DNA of 64,000 nucleotides, taken from assembly GCA_958510825.1 (NCBI GenBank), contig OY294051.1, positions 2,790,001-2,854,000 of the forward strand, read 5' to 3'. Shown piece after piece: positions 12,111-24,737 of this stretch (position 1 is the first letter of the stretch; each line of letters opens with the position of its first letter). Under the pieces are notes generated by a model. It did no database searches and had not been told where the DNA came from. It saw only the letters and a program-made list of their open reading frames with translations. A program made the translations under genes and the position numbers. The DNA is from Brachypterus glaber. Taxonomy: Eukaryota > Arthropoda > Insecta > Coleoptera > Kateretidae.

Positions 12111-14273
12111 GCTTGACTTTGTGAGCTTAAACGGACCATTGTTACTGCATATCAAGTGTCCGATATTAGGGTGGACTTTTTTATTTATTGTTTTAAAATT
12201 TTAATTTTGGTGTATCTGAATTATCTTGAGAATATGAGGGTGATCAAACTTCTCTAATACCAATTGGACCTTTAGAATCATTTTTTTAAATACCGATATT
12301 TTTTATGTGATTTACAAATTTTTTATTAGTCATAGAAAAAAAACTGTATTTTTTATAGTAGAGGATTGTAAAAAAATATGAGTTTTATAAGAAAGTACAT
12401 TTTTTTACCGTATAAAAAAATTTATAACTTATTTTTTATTATGTTTAAACCCTTTTTATCGTTTTTTGAAAAGAACCTAACGGGTTGATAATAAAAAGGG
12501 CTTAAAATTGTTTTTTTATTTGTTTATTGGCACGGCACCCCTTTTTTGAAATTGTTTTTTAACCCTAAAAAAGTCCGTTGTTTTTTATAAATGCAATATA
12601 TTTTTTTAAACGGGATCTTTTTACGGTTTTCTAGGTAAAAGGGCCAGAGAAAGTATTTTTTTTTAAATTTTTTTTTATATTTAAAAACTTGCATAATATA
12701 ATTTTATTATTTACCATTTTTCTATTTTCATGGGTAGGTAGATAAAGTTTTAAAACTACAATTTTAAAAAAGATTATTTTATTATTAAAAAATATAGTTA
12801 TAAATATGAGTTTTAAAAAAATAAATAATTTTTCTACGACGGAAAAGAACACATCTATAAATATATAAACTTGTTACCGTAAATATGTTTTTTACTTTTA
12901 AACGTTTCTCTACAGGTTGCTCTATATTCAAGATAAAAAATTAGACGTATTAACCTCTTCTGTGCAACTAAATCAATATGCTTTTCTCATGTCAGCTTAC
13001 TGTTTAAAATGACACCTAGGAATTTGCTAATATAAAAAAGTCATATACCTTTTCTGAAACCATTGTACTCCTATGTATTTTGAGGTGCTAAAGGTTATCT
13101 CAAAAACTTTTTGAGGTGCTATTTTGACCTCAAATTCAGATTCAGTACCTCGAAATACATATGGTTGCAAAAAAACTATATGACTTCATTTTTATGTGGC
13201 TGTGTTATTTAAAAACACTTATTTACAAAATGTGACTAGTTATTTTTCAAAAGTTTACTAAATAACCCAACTTGAATTAGCAATATCATTCTAAAATTAG
13301 AACAGTAATGTTAACCCGATATTTGTTTGTCCTAAATCCAAAACAGTAGCTAGAAAATTCAACCGAAAAAAATACAGATGCACCGAATCCATCCATTGTT
13401 CCCCAGCCTCCTATTCAAGTACTTTCTCAGGACAAAAACGCCGACAACTAGCGCTCACTTGTTTTATGGAGTTGAAAAGCAGCCGCCTTGATTTTACAAC
13501 CGGGAAAAGATCACGTCCTTTTGAAAAATTTTTAAAATTCATTTTCGGCATCGTGTTATTTGAGGTTAAATATTGAACTACCTGGAGTTATAAAATGTTT
13601 ATTTTTATATTGTTTTATTGGTGAAAGTCTGATTTTTATGTGCACTATGGCCGATTTTTATGGTGATAATATTCAAATGTAGGTTATAATTTTTATTGGC
13701 TTCTGGCTACTGTCTTATGTAGGGCGTCTGAATGAAATGTTTGACTAAAAACATCAACATTAACATTTAGGAGATCTAGTTTAACCCAAAACATTTGAAT
13801 GTATTTTTACATGGTTTTGTAATAGATTTTTAACGTACTTAGGATAAAGCTAGGAAGCTAAAATTTTGCAAAATTACTCATAATATAAAAAAAAATTATG
13901 CATAATATAAAAAATTCATCTAACCCCACCCCCAGGGTGTGAGGAACTCCCATTTATCATGTTCTTCTCCAATATTTTCATTAAAATTAATATCCAGTGA
14001 GTTTTAGCATTGAATTAAATAACAAACAATTTCTGACCTCACCTCCTCACACTAATTTTTAAGTGTTTAAAATATATTCTCACATGCTTTTATCCTGAAA
14101 ACTATTAATACCCATGGTATGGTATGTAACTGTAAAATACGACTATATCAGTGTCTTGAGAAAATAAAATACAGTTTTGTTCAAGTTTTACCAAGTAATC
14201 TCACTTAAGATTCTTAAGTGTACCAAATTAAGTCCAAAATTTACCTTATCTTAAAAAAAAAAACTTCTGTATT

Positions 14274-14344
14274 AGGGCATATCCACTATCCACACGGCAT
14301 CGCATTCTTATGTTCTATGTTCTTATGCAAGCTTCTGGATAGGT
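14274..14344. repeat. GGCCTATCC-type foldback family, short copy
   Basis: Contains GCATCGCATTCTTATG and GTTCTTATGCAAGCTTCTGG, the hallmark of the family at 33060-33205, 16143-16266 and 44147-44264. Internally deleted copy. Confidence 0.6.
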
Positions 14345-14699
14345 GAAATTTCAAATTATATAGCTGATTTTTCTCGAAACCACTTGTAAAACATATTTCG
14401 CACAAAATATGCAAAATAACAGAGAGTTCATATCTGAATAATTTTCGCGAGTGCCGCAATATAGAAAATGGAAAAGCCAAATTGAATAAAATTTCCACCA
14501 CTTCAATAAATTGCATCTCTTTCCCTTTGAGTTTTAATAATAGAGCACGCACTTACTTTACTCAATCAAATTGGGCTTAAATAGAAAAAAGTTCAGGTTT
14601 TTACATTTATACATGTTGGGAATATTAATAAAATTAGGTTATAATTACACTGATAAAAATAGAAATAAAAAACTTTTCGTAAAAAAAATTAACCGACAT

Positions 14700-14848
14700 C
14701 TGTCCCTAAAAAGTAAAAAATAAAAAATAAGCCGGTTACCAATTTCACCACTCCCTAAATTAAATACTAACAATTATTTCTGTTGTTAAATTGTTTGCTG
14801 TGAAATTGGCACCGATTTATTTTTTATTTTTTACTTTTTAGAGACACT
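14700..14848. repeat. Inverted repeat, about 50-bp arms
   Basis: TCCCTAAAAAGTAAAAAATA at the left is mirrored by TATTTTTTACTTTTTAGAGA at the right, followed by CCGGT and CAATTTCAC pairs. AT-rich foldback element. Confidence 0.6.
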
Positions 14849-16142
14849 GAACTTGTAGATCTAAGCATCTAAGCTAAACTATAGTTGTCCTTCTATCTCT
14901 GCAAGCTGTTGACGTCACAATCCACTATTAGTGCGTTGTACCGTCATCATCTTAAAGAAAAATTTCTAATAATTAAATTTAGTAGTATTTTTATTTCAGC
15001 GCCCAAGAATCCAACCAAACTTATTCTAAACGAAATACTAAAGAAAATCTTTGTTAAACTTTAAGCGTTGAGTAAAAATCAAATAATGCCTATACCATCA
15101 CAAATTTTATAATTTTCTCTTGGTATTTTAATATACAGGTCCACAGAATCAAGTTTAGCGGCATTTAAAAGATGCCGTAATATTTGAGTGACCTCTTAAT
15201 CAAGTTATCCGGCTCATCCGAGTTATCCGATCATTTTTTAAAAATTTTGTTGGTATTAGAACCAAATTTTTTTTAATTGAAATTAAAACGGGACCACCTC
15301 ATGAATGACCTCTTTAAGTTGCAAAAGGTTTCATCAAACTCCGTTCATTCGTTCCAAAGTTATGCGGGAACAAACATAAAAAAAAACAAAGTCACAAGTC
15401 GAATTGATAACCTCCTCCTTTTTTGGAAGTCGGTTAAAAATTTAGCACACACTTGTGTTGATAGAAACATTTGCATTATTAATTATACAGTGAGTGTCAA
15501 AAACCTGCCCCCTTTAACTTTTGAATGGCTAAGATTATCTTAGTAAGATATTAACTTAAAATTTGGAACGCTTAAATAAAATAACCCAAATAATTGTTTG
15601 CTATATATCTGATGGAGGCAGGGGGGCAAGGTGGGCAATGGGTTCATGTGATACAAATGAAAGCTTATAAAATTCTCTAATCGACCATATATTTTTTATT
15701 TTTTTCTTTTTTTTTGAGGGTGTTAAAAAATAGAAATTTTTGTCAACATTTCTTAAAAAAAAAACAATTTTTGTTTAATGGTTAATAATAAAATAATAAA
15801 AAAGTAATTTTTAATGATATAGAAGAAAATATCAAAAAAATCTAAGAATATGGCATTTTTCGAAATTTTCAAAAAAATGTATTTTTTTTGTTTGTCCCTC
15901 TTAATAGCTATTTTAAAAACAATTCTGAAAAGAAAAGGATGATAAAAGTAAAATTAACTCAAAGAAAGCCTTAATAATTCTCTATACATTTTTGATATAC
16001 GAATAGAACTCTTGGAGACACAAAAATGAAAAAACTAGGTTTTTTGAGTAATCGAATCTCAAAAATAAAAATAGAATTTTAATAATTTTGTAAATGTTTA
16101 AGAACTAATGCCAGTTTTTTAGATAATAATTCAAGAGGATAA
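14849..16142. other. Intergenic stretch, no gene seen
   Basis: The 88-codon frame at 15277-15543 shows no family similarity. The sequence TGTCAAAAACCTGCCCCCTT near 15490 is weakly like the ends of the element at 27160-27873, so part of this stretch is probably an old relative of it. Confidence 0.4.
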
Positions 16143-16266
16143 GGGCACATCCACAGGCTCGCATAACAAGCATAGTACCTAAGAATGCGATGCCGTGTTG
16201 GCTTGATGTGCCGTCATGTATCTTGTAAGTCAATCACGCAATCCTCGCATTCTTATGTACTATCTA
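16143..16266. repeat. GGCCTATCC-type foldback family copy
   Basis: GGCTCGCATAACAAGCATAG, GAATGCGATGCC, GATGTGCCGTCATGTATCTT and CCTCGCATTCTTATGTACTA are shared with 44147-44264. Degenerate ends. Confidence 0.65.
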
Positions 16267-16748
16267 ACTTGATCGAATTTGAAATTTAAATTATCTTAAA
16301 TATAAATTATCTCAAATTTAATTATCTCAACTTAAATTATCTTAAATTTAATTTATTTAAAATTTGAATTATCTCAAATTTAATTAACTCAAGTTTAAAT
16401 TATCTCAGATTGAAATTATAAGTTAAATACAAAATTATTTGCATAGTTATAAAAATGTGCATATTATTATTTAAGATTTAGCAAAAATTTTACGATTTTT
16501 AACCAATTTCGGGGTATTTTGCGGCTTGCCTTTTAGCTACCTGACTCAATAAAAATTAATCTTTATAATAAAGACTTTATTACACATTTTATAATTTTAT
16601 AACAGAGAAAGTAGATGTTTTTGACTAAAATTTCTCCCATAACATATTTAAATTTTGGGTTTTCGGAAATTTTATTTCTTGACTACTGGCATAAATCTGA
16701 CCTAATTTTATGATTCAAAAACCAAAATGGCGTCTATATTAAATATTT

Positions 16749-17083
16749 TATCCAATACATACAGATAATAAGACAATTACCAGCTTTATTTTAAATAGAT
16801 AAACTCAATAATAACCCCCGCGTGGCTTTTACTTTATTGAGTGGATAATTATTTATTTTACCCACTCAACTGTCACTTGTCAAATTATTTTCTTGTAAAT
16901 GTCATTAAAATTTTTAATAAAAATATGAATTCCTAAGCTATTTATTGTATAAAACCTTGTATGGCACTCATGGGTAAACCGATATTGCCCTCTCGAAAAT
17001 TAACCTGCTTGGCTGACGCTTCGCAGGTTAATTTTCTCATGGGCAATATCTTACTTTACCCACTAGTACCATAAATAACTATT
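16749..17083 (-). repeat. 330-bp interspersed repeat, copy 2
   Basis: Inverted copy of 6627-6961: starts TTATCCAATACATACAG and ends GTACCATAAATAACTAT, with the internal hairpin at 16970-17060 intact. Confidence 0.8.
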
Positions 17084-17613
17084 ATTGCTATGTGTACATA
17101 AATGAGTACATTAGCTTAAATAATAAAATCATGCGCGAGAGCGTATTTTGAGAAAATTGGAGGAAGCATATTTTAGGAAATGGGCAAGTTAGGAGAAGGG
17201 ATTAAAATTTTATGGAAATAAAACAATTGGCTAGGGATAGCGTGGGATTGTGAGCTGCCTAAAACCAGTCTAAGGTTTTAGGAAAATCGAGATTTCTCGT
17301 CTTATCTAGATTTTTATCCAGAGTGTAATTTACAATACAAGTTAAGTAATCATTATCGATAATAAAAACTTGATGGGCCACAGTATGGGGATGTTTTGAC
17401 ACAAGATACTAAGGTCAATTAACCATGCAGAATGTCCAAAGGTTTGCTCTTGCGAGACGAGACAAGAAGTCAAGACTAGTTAGACGAGATAAGAAGTTAA
17501 TCTTCGAGAAATGGTTAAGAAAAGATAAACCTATTTCTTGTCTTGAATCAAGGCTCTTAAAAATTGAGAAAAAGTTCAATTTCTCGATTTTCGTGAAATC
17601 CTAGTAATTACGG

Positions 17614-17889
17614 GTCAGACATGGAAAAAACGGATTCCTTGTACCAAGGACACGTGTCTTTCTATATGTTCAAAGCCATATTTTCTTGTTTCAAGGCTGG
17701 CATTTTCTTGAACCAAAGTCAATGTCCTTGAATGAAGAGCACGGGTTTTGGAATAAAAATTCGCGCTCTTTATTCAAGGACATTAACTTTGGTTCAAGAA
17801 AATGCCAGCCTTGAAACAAGAGAATATGGCTTTGAACATATCCAAAGACACGTGTCCTTGATTCAAGAAATCCGTTTTTTCTATGGACC
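17614..17889. repeat. Long inverted repeat, arms about 125 bp
   Basis: GGAAAAAACGGATTCCTTG at the left pairs with the right end CAAGAAATCCGTTTTTTC. Inner pairs include GACACGTGTCTTT/AAAGACACGTGTC and GGCTGGCATTTTCTTGAACC/GGTTCAAGAAAATGCCAGCC. The loop is only about 20 bp. An open frame on the minus strand (17691-17891) is a by-product of the hairpin. Confidence 0.8.
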
Positions 17890-17916
17890 ATGAATTTTGA
17901 TTAACCGGTTTTATTT

Positions 17917-18018
17917 GGTCATTTTGGAGTGTTACGTCCATGTTAATGGTATAGAAAAATAGCGTTACAGGGGGGGTCTAAAATGATCAAAATTCGTTAC
18001 GTAATACTTGAACGTTCC
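17917..18018. mobile_element. GGGAACGTTCAAG MITE, 5'-truncated copy
   Basis: Shares GGTCATTTTGGAGTG, GTTAATGG and the terminal ACGTAATACTTGAACGTTCC with the full copy at 10280-10422. The first arm is missing. Confidence 0.75.
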
Positions 18019-18539
18019 CTTACCGTTATATGTTTTCTCAGTTATAACCCCTAAACTATACATTAATAAATTTTAAACGAAAAAGTTTATGGAAGTGTGA
18101 AATTTTCAATGTTATAGAAAAAAATATTTTAACTAAGTACATCTACAAATGGTACTGTAATTGTACTTGGGTACAGTTTTCTTAGCAAAAACTTACAAAA
18201 CAGTTACCGGTATTCCGTTACAACGACTTTCTAAAAACCTCATTTTACTGAAATTTGAATAATAACTTTATTGGCCCATATTCATATAACATAGGCAAAT
18301 CTGCAAGCAAAATTCATGTCATAAACATTTCAAAAATCCTTTCTAAACCCTTTGAAATTTGCTTCAATATACAAATTAACGTTGAATGGGTCTAATTACC
18401 CCATTGTATGGGAATTAACCCGTTTTTAACCCGAAGTGTACATTTACACGCAGAAAAAGTTTGTGATATTTAGTTTAAAATTACATAACATTATGAAAAG
18501 CCTCAAATAAGTTTTTTTCACATATATTTTTTAAAAAAG

Positions 18540-18774
18540 TTTAACCCCCCATAACTTTTTTGTTTTTGGGGGTATTACATTGAAAAACAATAGAGATATT
18601 CCTCTCATAGAACTTTTTCCTGAAAATTTTGACAGACATTTTCTTATTTTTCCATGAAACACATTTTTATCCAAGAATTTTTTGTCCAGGACTTTTTTGG
18701 CGATTTTGGGAAATTCGAAACTACCGTATAATATTATTCTAGCGCAGGCGCTGTGAATAATATAATAAACAAAA
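18540..18774. repeat. Old interspersed repeat with GTATAATATTATTCTAGCGC
   Basis: Shares a block order with 21390-21490 and 37330-37545: TCCAAGAATTTTTTGTCCAG, GATTTTGGGAAATTCG, CCGTATAATATTATTCTAGC and GCGCTGTGAATAAT. Diverged, non-coding, class unknown. Confidence 0.55.
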
Positions 18775-19701
18775 CCCCACCACAAGGGAGCGTTCAAGTA
18801 TTACGTAACGCGCTAGGAGGGGGGTGGGGGGTCTCTAAAACGTTACGCCGCATTACAGAGGGAGCTGGGTGTCGGTAAAAATGTTACGTAACACTTAAAA
18901 ATTATAAACTTATAAAATCAGTCGCAGCGTGATCTTTGTAAGGGATGGATGTGACTGCTTCGGCGGATATATTCCAACATCAGCATCGCAATCATTGATA
19001 TGCACAGGACTTGATTATTTTTATTTTATGTAATGTCGTGAAAGTGTTCGTTTAATTGTAAATTTTTAAGTGAGTCGTGATTATTAATATGTGGTTTAAT
19101 TTCAATGTATTTCGTTGTACACGTGGATATTTTTTTAAGAATTTCAAAGAGATTATTATTTTTTTATAAATTGGCGTCTGCGCAAACATCACTACAGAGT
19201 GAGACGGTTTTGCGTAGGCTGAAAATTATACTAGATCGAGCTGGCCAACTACCCAAAGGGAAAAGCCATACTAGAATTGGATTGGATTGGATTGGAACTT
19301 ATAAAATGTTTATTGGATCACATTTTTAACAATGATCTAGGCTTAAAGAGACGGATTCCTTGCAAATTTTATTGCACACGGCCTGGTTAACAGTTCACTA
19401 AATCCTCTAAACAAAAACAATTAGAGATGGAAAACCATAGCCAATAACCGGTTTTCAGTTAACCGGTTGCGGAAATTACATCAGATCGGTTTTGGGTCAA
19501 AACACGGAAGCAATAACCGGTTAAAAACCGGTTTAAACCATAAAGCAAAATTTCCTTTCATTTTTTTTTTAACTTTTTGGAAAATGTTACGTAACAAATA
19601 AGGGTATCGAAAATGTTACGCCTCGTTACATGGGGCGGTGGGGGTCAAAAATGGCCAAATTTTGCGTTACGTAATACTTGAACGCTCCCCAAGTGGTGGG
19701 G
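18775..19701. mobile_element. Larger relative of the GGGAACGTTCAAG MITE, about 925 bp
   Basis: The ends form an extended terminal inverted repeat: CCCCACCAC, then GGGAGCGTTCAAGTATTACG, at the left; CGTAATACTTGAACGCTCCC, then GTGGTGGGG, at the right. Subterminal GTTACG blocks and poly-G/poly-C runs repeat the MITE design. The interior holds a retroposon-like tail (19231-19285) and no transposase I can recognise. It is either an internally expanded non-autonomous element or a MITE copy carrying nested insertions. Confidence 0.7.
19231..19285 (+). repeat. Retroposon-like tail ending in (ATTGG)n
   Basis: GAGCTGGCCAACTACCCAAA, then GGGAAAAGCC and four ATTGG units. Compare 5726 and 9085. Nested in the element at 18775-19701. 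Confidence 0.45.
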
Positions 19702-22100
19702 ACATCCCTGTAAAATTGCATACTCTGTAAATAGTAAAAGGTGTAAATCAATGCAAATTTATTTAATTTTAAATAATTTTACATTATTGTTACAATATTT
19801 TTTACAACATATTAAAATAGTTTTCTGTGTGTAGAAATAAACCTTCAATGAAACTAATTACCCACTATATGGGAATTAACCCATTTTTAATCCATTGATT
19901 TTAACCCGAAAGGTAGGTAAATTTATAATAAACCCAATGGGTTACTAAGAAGCTACCAAACTGCCGCAAAAATAATCCAATTTAGCCACTTTTCGTGCCT
20001 AATAACTAAACTAAATATTTTCTGATAATCTTGTTTAGGAAAGATGTAGAACCTTATGGTACAATGGGTTGTTTTCAAAGGGTTAACAGGATTTCTTAAA
20101 TTTTGGACACTTTGATGCATTTTTATAAAGACGGCCAGATTATTTTTGTATAAAATGGGTATACTATCAAAGGCGGTTGTTTTCTTGCTTATGAAATGAT
20201 TAAATAGAGATTTGCGGGTATTTTTGAAAATGACTATGGTGTATTAGTTTCTGAATTGAGATTTAAAAATATTTTAATAGAGTTTAAAGCAAACATATGA
20301 TAGATAACAGTCCAAAAAAGGATGAGTTGTTTTTATAAAATACACAATGGATTTTTTGAAACTTAATTCAACAAAAAAGCAAAAAGACCAAAACCAAGTC
20401 TTGGTCAAGATCACAGACCAACAGTGGTCTGTGGTCAAGATACTGTATTTTTGGTGTAAGAACCAATATTAAGACTAAAGAAAGACACATGAAACAGCAC
20501 ACTGCAAAAACTAAATATTATATTTAGGAAACAATCTATTTGTTCGTCAGAGGGAGGTACACCAGGGTCGGATTAACCTATTGGCCGGGTGGGCCGGAGG
20601 CCCAGGGCCCACCGACCGGGGGGAGGGGGCACACAAGACTGTTTGGGTAAATATTTAAAAAATAGTAATAATGCATTAAATCATCATGATCATCGACGCT
20701 TAGAAAATACCCATAAAGATCCAAAGAAATATGGAGACTAAATCTTCCAATGTATCCAAAATAGCATTTTTTATTTTTTTACTCGGGAATTGTACCTTCA
20801 AGGGGCCTATTTTAACCATTCTTGTGCACAAAATCTAAAACAAAACATAGGCCCCCAACTATAGGCCCCCAACTATAGAAAAGCATCATGCAATAGTTTA
20901 TAATTTTTTATTTATAATCCCCCAGGAACGATAAGGGCGCCAAAACGAGCAGTGCCTTTTCCAAATGGAAGTAGTAACAACTACAATAGGCATAAAACCT
21001 AGGTTTAAAAGTTGGTAATAGGGGGCCTTTTATGCAAGCTTCTGGATAGGCATTAAACTGTTTTGTCAAATCTTATGCTAGTATACGATAGATTGTAAGT
21101 ATATTTACAATAAAGCAATATATTTTTAACGAAATTAGCTTTTCTTGATTCTGAGCACACATGGCAACCATAATTAAATCTACTTATAAGGCCTATAGGA
21201 TTAAGAAAAAGTAGAACGGAAAAATCTCGCTTGTAATACTTTTAATTTTAAAATCAATTATACAGCTTTAAGAGCTTTTCCAGTGTTGCTTGTTATGACT
21301 TGTAGAGTCACGCTATTTATCGGCGGTTTTAGCTTTCAGCTCTTTTTCCGCTCCTTCAGAAAGTCCTGCACTAGTTAAAAGAAAAAGCATTATTAGAATA
21401 ATCACAGCGCCAGCGCTAGAATTTTCGAAAATTTTCAAAAATCGTCCCAGGCAAACAATTCTTGGATACCCAGTATGTGCTGCACATTTATTTATGACGA
21501 CAAAGAAATAAAAAATATTTTTTCTACGACTGCTGCAAATAAAAACACTTTTCAAACACAGAATGAATCCATTCTAGCTCTAGATACGGTATTAATATTC
21601 CGTATCAAGTGTTAGAATGAGCACATGTAGTGCCATCTCTTGTTTATAAAAGTGAAGAAAACTGTAGCAAAATTAGCAAAAATATATTTATTTTACCATG
21701 AAATATTGAATAATGCAATTTAAAGTTTTGCGTTAAAATTACATAAAGTTTATTAGTTTTTCTTAATATTTGACCAGTTTTTTATCAATTTAGTTTAAAA
21801 AATTAAAACTGCTCCATCTATTGTTAAATATGTAAACCTGATATCTGTCACAACAATCTGACATAACCTTTAATTTGCATTATAATTTGTAAATATGTGC
21901 TAAAATTAAATAAAAATCTTTTTTAAGTACCGATTTGATAAAATTATTAAATAACATTAATTGCTTTATTTAAAAATATGTCTTTTGTTGCATTTAAAAT
22001 GTCGAGTCACAAAAAAACATTGTTTTCAACCTTGTCCGCAGTTTAAAGCCATACAGTGTTTCATATTTGCAGTCGAAGAAAAAGTATAGTATACAACACG
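19702..22100. other. Intergenic stretch, no gene seen
   Basis: Includes a GC-rich GGCCGGGTGGGCCGGAGGCC block near 20580, typical of the edge of an insect DNA transposon. It also holds a fragment of the GGCCTATCC foldback family (21028-21052) and the old repeat at 21390-21490. The 80-codon minus-strand frame 21313-21555 overlaps that repeat and is not called. Confidence 0.4.
21390..21490. repeat. Old interspersed repeat, copy
   Basis: Reverse-oriented relative of 18540-18774: GCGCCAGCGCTAGAATTTTC, AAAAATCGTCCCAGGC and AATTCTTGGATACC. Confidence 0.5.
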
Positions 22101-22197
22101 TATGGAATAGTCATTCCGCGCTCGCGGGACCGTTATACTCGCCTGCCGGCTCGTATGACAAACTTTCCGCTCGCGCGGAATATTGTCTATTCCATAC
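22101..22197. repeat. GC-rich foldback
   Basis: TATGGAATAGTCATTCCGCG and CGCGGAATATTGTCTATTCC are inverted, with CTCGCG/CGCGAG-type inner arms. Non-coding. Confidence 0.6.
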
Positions 22198-22507
22198 TAG
22201 TTATAGAATACACTATTCTCACCGTCGGTACTCTTAGAATGACTTACGCTGCTAGATAGAGTTGCCCTACTCTACTGATGCTTGTTATGTCTTCCTCATC
22301 GACTTTTAACCCTCGGGAGAAAGTAAAACGCAATAAATTTGAGGAGATAAGTGGTTGTTTAACAAATTAGTCCACTTATCACTTACTTAAAAGAATACGC
22401 CGCGAGAAGCTGTTGGAACTGGATTTAGCAAGTGATAAATTGGATTAGTAGGCAATGAATATAAAAACAAGCTAAAAGAGGTACCTTTCGAGACTGGTGG
22501 CAATATA

Positions 22508-23071
22508 TTTAAATCAAAGAACTTTTACCTCAAGAAGGAACATGATGAAATCTACCGTATGCTTTGTTTGTAGCGTGAACTAACTACGGTGAGGGGCTGG
22601 TGGGGAGTGACTATTGTTTACATTTAGTACGCGTAAAGAGAGAGAAAGAATGTGTAAACTCACAGTCTAATGTCGTAAAATGACTGACAGGGGTACAGTG
22701 TTGCCGATTGGAAACATATACTTTGGATATTTTATTGTAAATTTTAAGAAACATTAGTTCTGTATGAGTTTTATATGAACTAGTAGTTTAATTTTAATAA
22801 ATTTAAATATAATATATTATTAAACATAATTATAGTATACACAATAAAGTTTTTTACTTTTTTAATTTAAGTATAATGCTTTGAATTCATGATAAGGTTA
22901 AAACTACGCAACATCGCTACTAGGTAGCCTGAAAGTCGACTAGCGACATCTACATTTTACACCACAAAACTGTATAGCGTTTCTGTTAGTAAATAAACAA
23001 ACAAAAAGATGACACCTTCATAAACATTGGTCTGAAATTACTTCTTGAGGTAAAAGTTCTTTGATTTAAAT
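22508..23071. mobile_element. TIR element, about 560 bp
   Basis: Ends AAATCAAAGAACTTTTACCT and AGGTAAAAGTTCTTTGATTT are exact inverts over at least 28 bp, continuing with CAAGAAG/CTTCTTG. The interior has no open frame of note. Single copy in this window. Confidence 0.65.
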
Positions 23072-24143
23072 GGTTATATCTCAAAAAAAAAAATAATAAT
23101 AGTACGAAAAAACTTTTCTTTGTAAATGTTGTAAATTTTTATTCTACGATAAACGAGTGGTCCCCAAAAATATTAGTTTTTTCGCCCTTTGTCCCTCTTA
23201 CCCTAGTAATTAAATTTAATGTCGCTTGGAGAAAAACTCAAAAAAATGAACCATTTTTCCCATTTTTAATCCTAAAAAAAATGATAAAATGAAAATGGCA
23301 TGGAAATCCGCACTTGTAGTGGCCACAGTTAATTTTCCAAGAATTTTCATGGTTTCAGTTTTTGTTTTTTGCGTTTGTTTAATCCAATTAAAAGTCATAC
23401 CGCCAACTGTGTTTTAAGAGGATTACCTAATTCCTTTGTTTATGTTTGAATTATGAATTATGTGGAAAATATACATTTTGGAAAGGAAAATTTAACTTTT
23501 ACTTTTACTTGTACTCTTTATTATTTAGAAATAGACGAAAGTTTAGTAATTAATAAGCGTATATCAAAAAAAGTATCTCAATTTTTAGGCTTCTAGGTAT
23601 CTTCTTTATCTGTTTATTTGTTTATTCATTTTAGGCCATACACTTTAAGTCATAGAGAGCAGCAAAAAGGACTAAGCTTGTGTTAGGTGCTCTCCATTAA
23701 TTTTGAGAAAGAAAACAACAATAAAAAATATACACATACAGCAAATTTAGGGAAAAGATATTTTGCAATAATATTCTTGAATGGCCACATAGTGTCAAAA
23801 ACGAAGGCGTAGAGAGAATTTAGAAAAATCGAGATTACATGGTGGGCCAAAACAAAAAGACATGACACCTTAAGTATTTTTGGGCTCCGAAAATGAATTT
23901 GACAGTGAAAAACTCGCTGATCCCATAACCTTTTAAAAAAACCACTTTTACATAAGAAGGGAGAGAGGTACTTTGAGGGTCAGCCAGCTTTGTTATAGTC
24001 AAATTAATTTTCAGCTCTCAAAAATACGTAAGAAAAATCGAGTAGAACACTACCCCACATAGAGGGCCCACGAGATACGCTTTTCCTAAATTAACCCCAA
24101 TACGCCTCAGTATATTTTATTTATTCTTTTAATTACCTTAGTT
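23072..24143. other. Intergenic stretch, no gene seen
   Basis: Only short A/T-rich frames on the minus strand (23216-23398 and 23683-23868) with no family similarity. Confidence 0.4.
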
Positions 24144-24737
24144 TATACACGGTGTATTTGAAATAGGGTCCGAAATTTTAAGTGGTGATTCTACATCAGA
24201 AATTATGACAACAAGTTTCTATAAACATGTCTAAAAATGCGTCGTAAGGGAGCTAAGCCCATTTGAAAGTTGCTAAAAAAATCGGTTTTTATTTAATAAC
24301 TCAGGAACTCTTTGAGTTATAGCAACGAGTTTTTGTACGTGAACTAACCTTAATAAGGCCCATCTTCGTGTGTTATTTTTATCTACTTATTTTAACCAGG
24401 GGTGTGTGAAACGGGGTGGCCTTATCAATTTTTTGTCCCAAATTTTTTTCTGTGTATCTTTTTTGTAATTTTATTTTTGGAATATCATTCCTTGGGTTAA
24501 AATACGTAAAAAAGGTACTTTTATTGTACTACTGTAGGATTAACCGTTTTTGAGAAAAATTTATTTGGAGGTGAAATTTCACGGTTCGAGGACGAACAAT
24601 TAATTACTAAAATGTTGAAAACCAAGCTCCATTACGATGCATTTTTGGACATACGTTTATAGGAACTTTTTGTCATATTTTATGATGTAGAATCGCCCCT
24701 TAAAATATCGGACCCTATTTCAAATACACCGTGTATA
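24144..24737. mobile_element. TA-flanked foldback element, about 100-bp arms
   Basis: The left end TACACGGTGTATTTGAAATA and the right end TATTTCAAATACACCGTGTA are inverted; the arms continue through GGGTCCGA and CTACATCA. The TA at each end fits Tc1/mariner-type TA insertion. No transposase frame. Confidence 0.7.

Larger units (their letters stand above)
10423..14273. other. Intergenic stretch, no gene seen
   Basis: Holds the foldback at 11236-11450, a GC-rich patch at about 11900-12110 and an imperfect inverted pair around 13050-13185 (AAATACATATGG against TCCTATGTATTTT). The open frames at 10363-10723 and 12631-12852 are low-complexity or overlap one another and are not called. Confidence 0.45.

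Noticed and set aside
11871..12204. Two overlapping frames in the GC-rich patch
   Set aside because: The open frames follow from high GC. Neither has start context, splice sites or family similarity.
21313..21555. 80-codon minus-strand frame with a hydrophobic segment
   Set aside because: It overlaps a diverged repeat also found at 18540-18774 and 37330-37545 and resembles no known protein.
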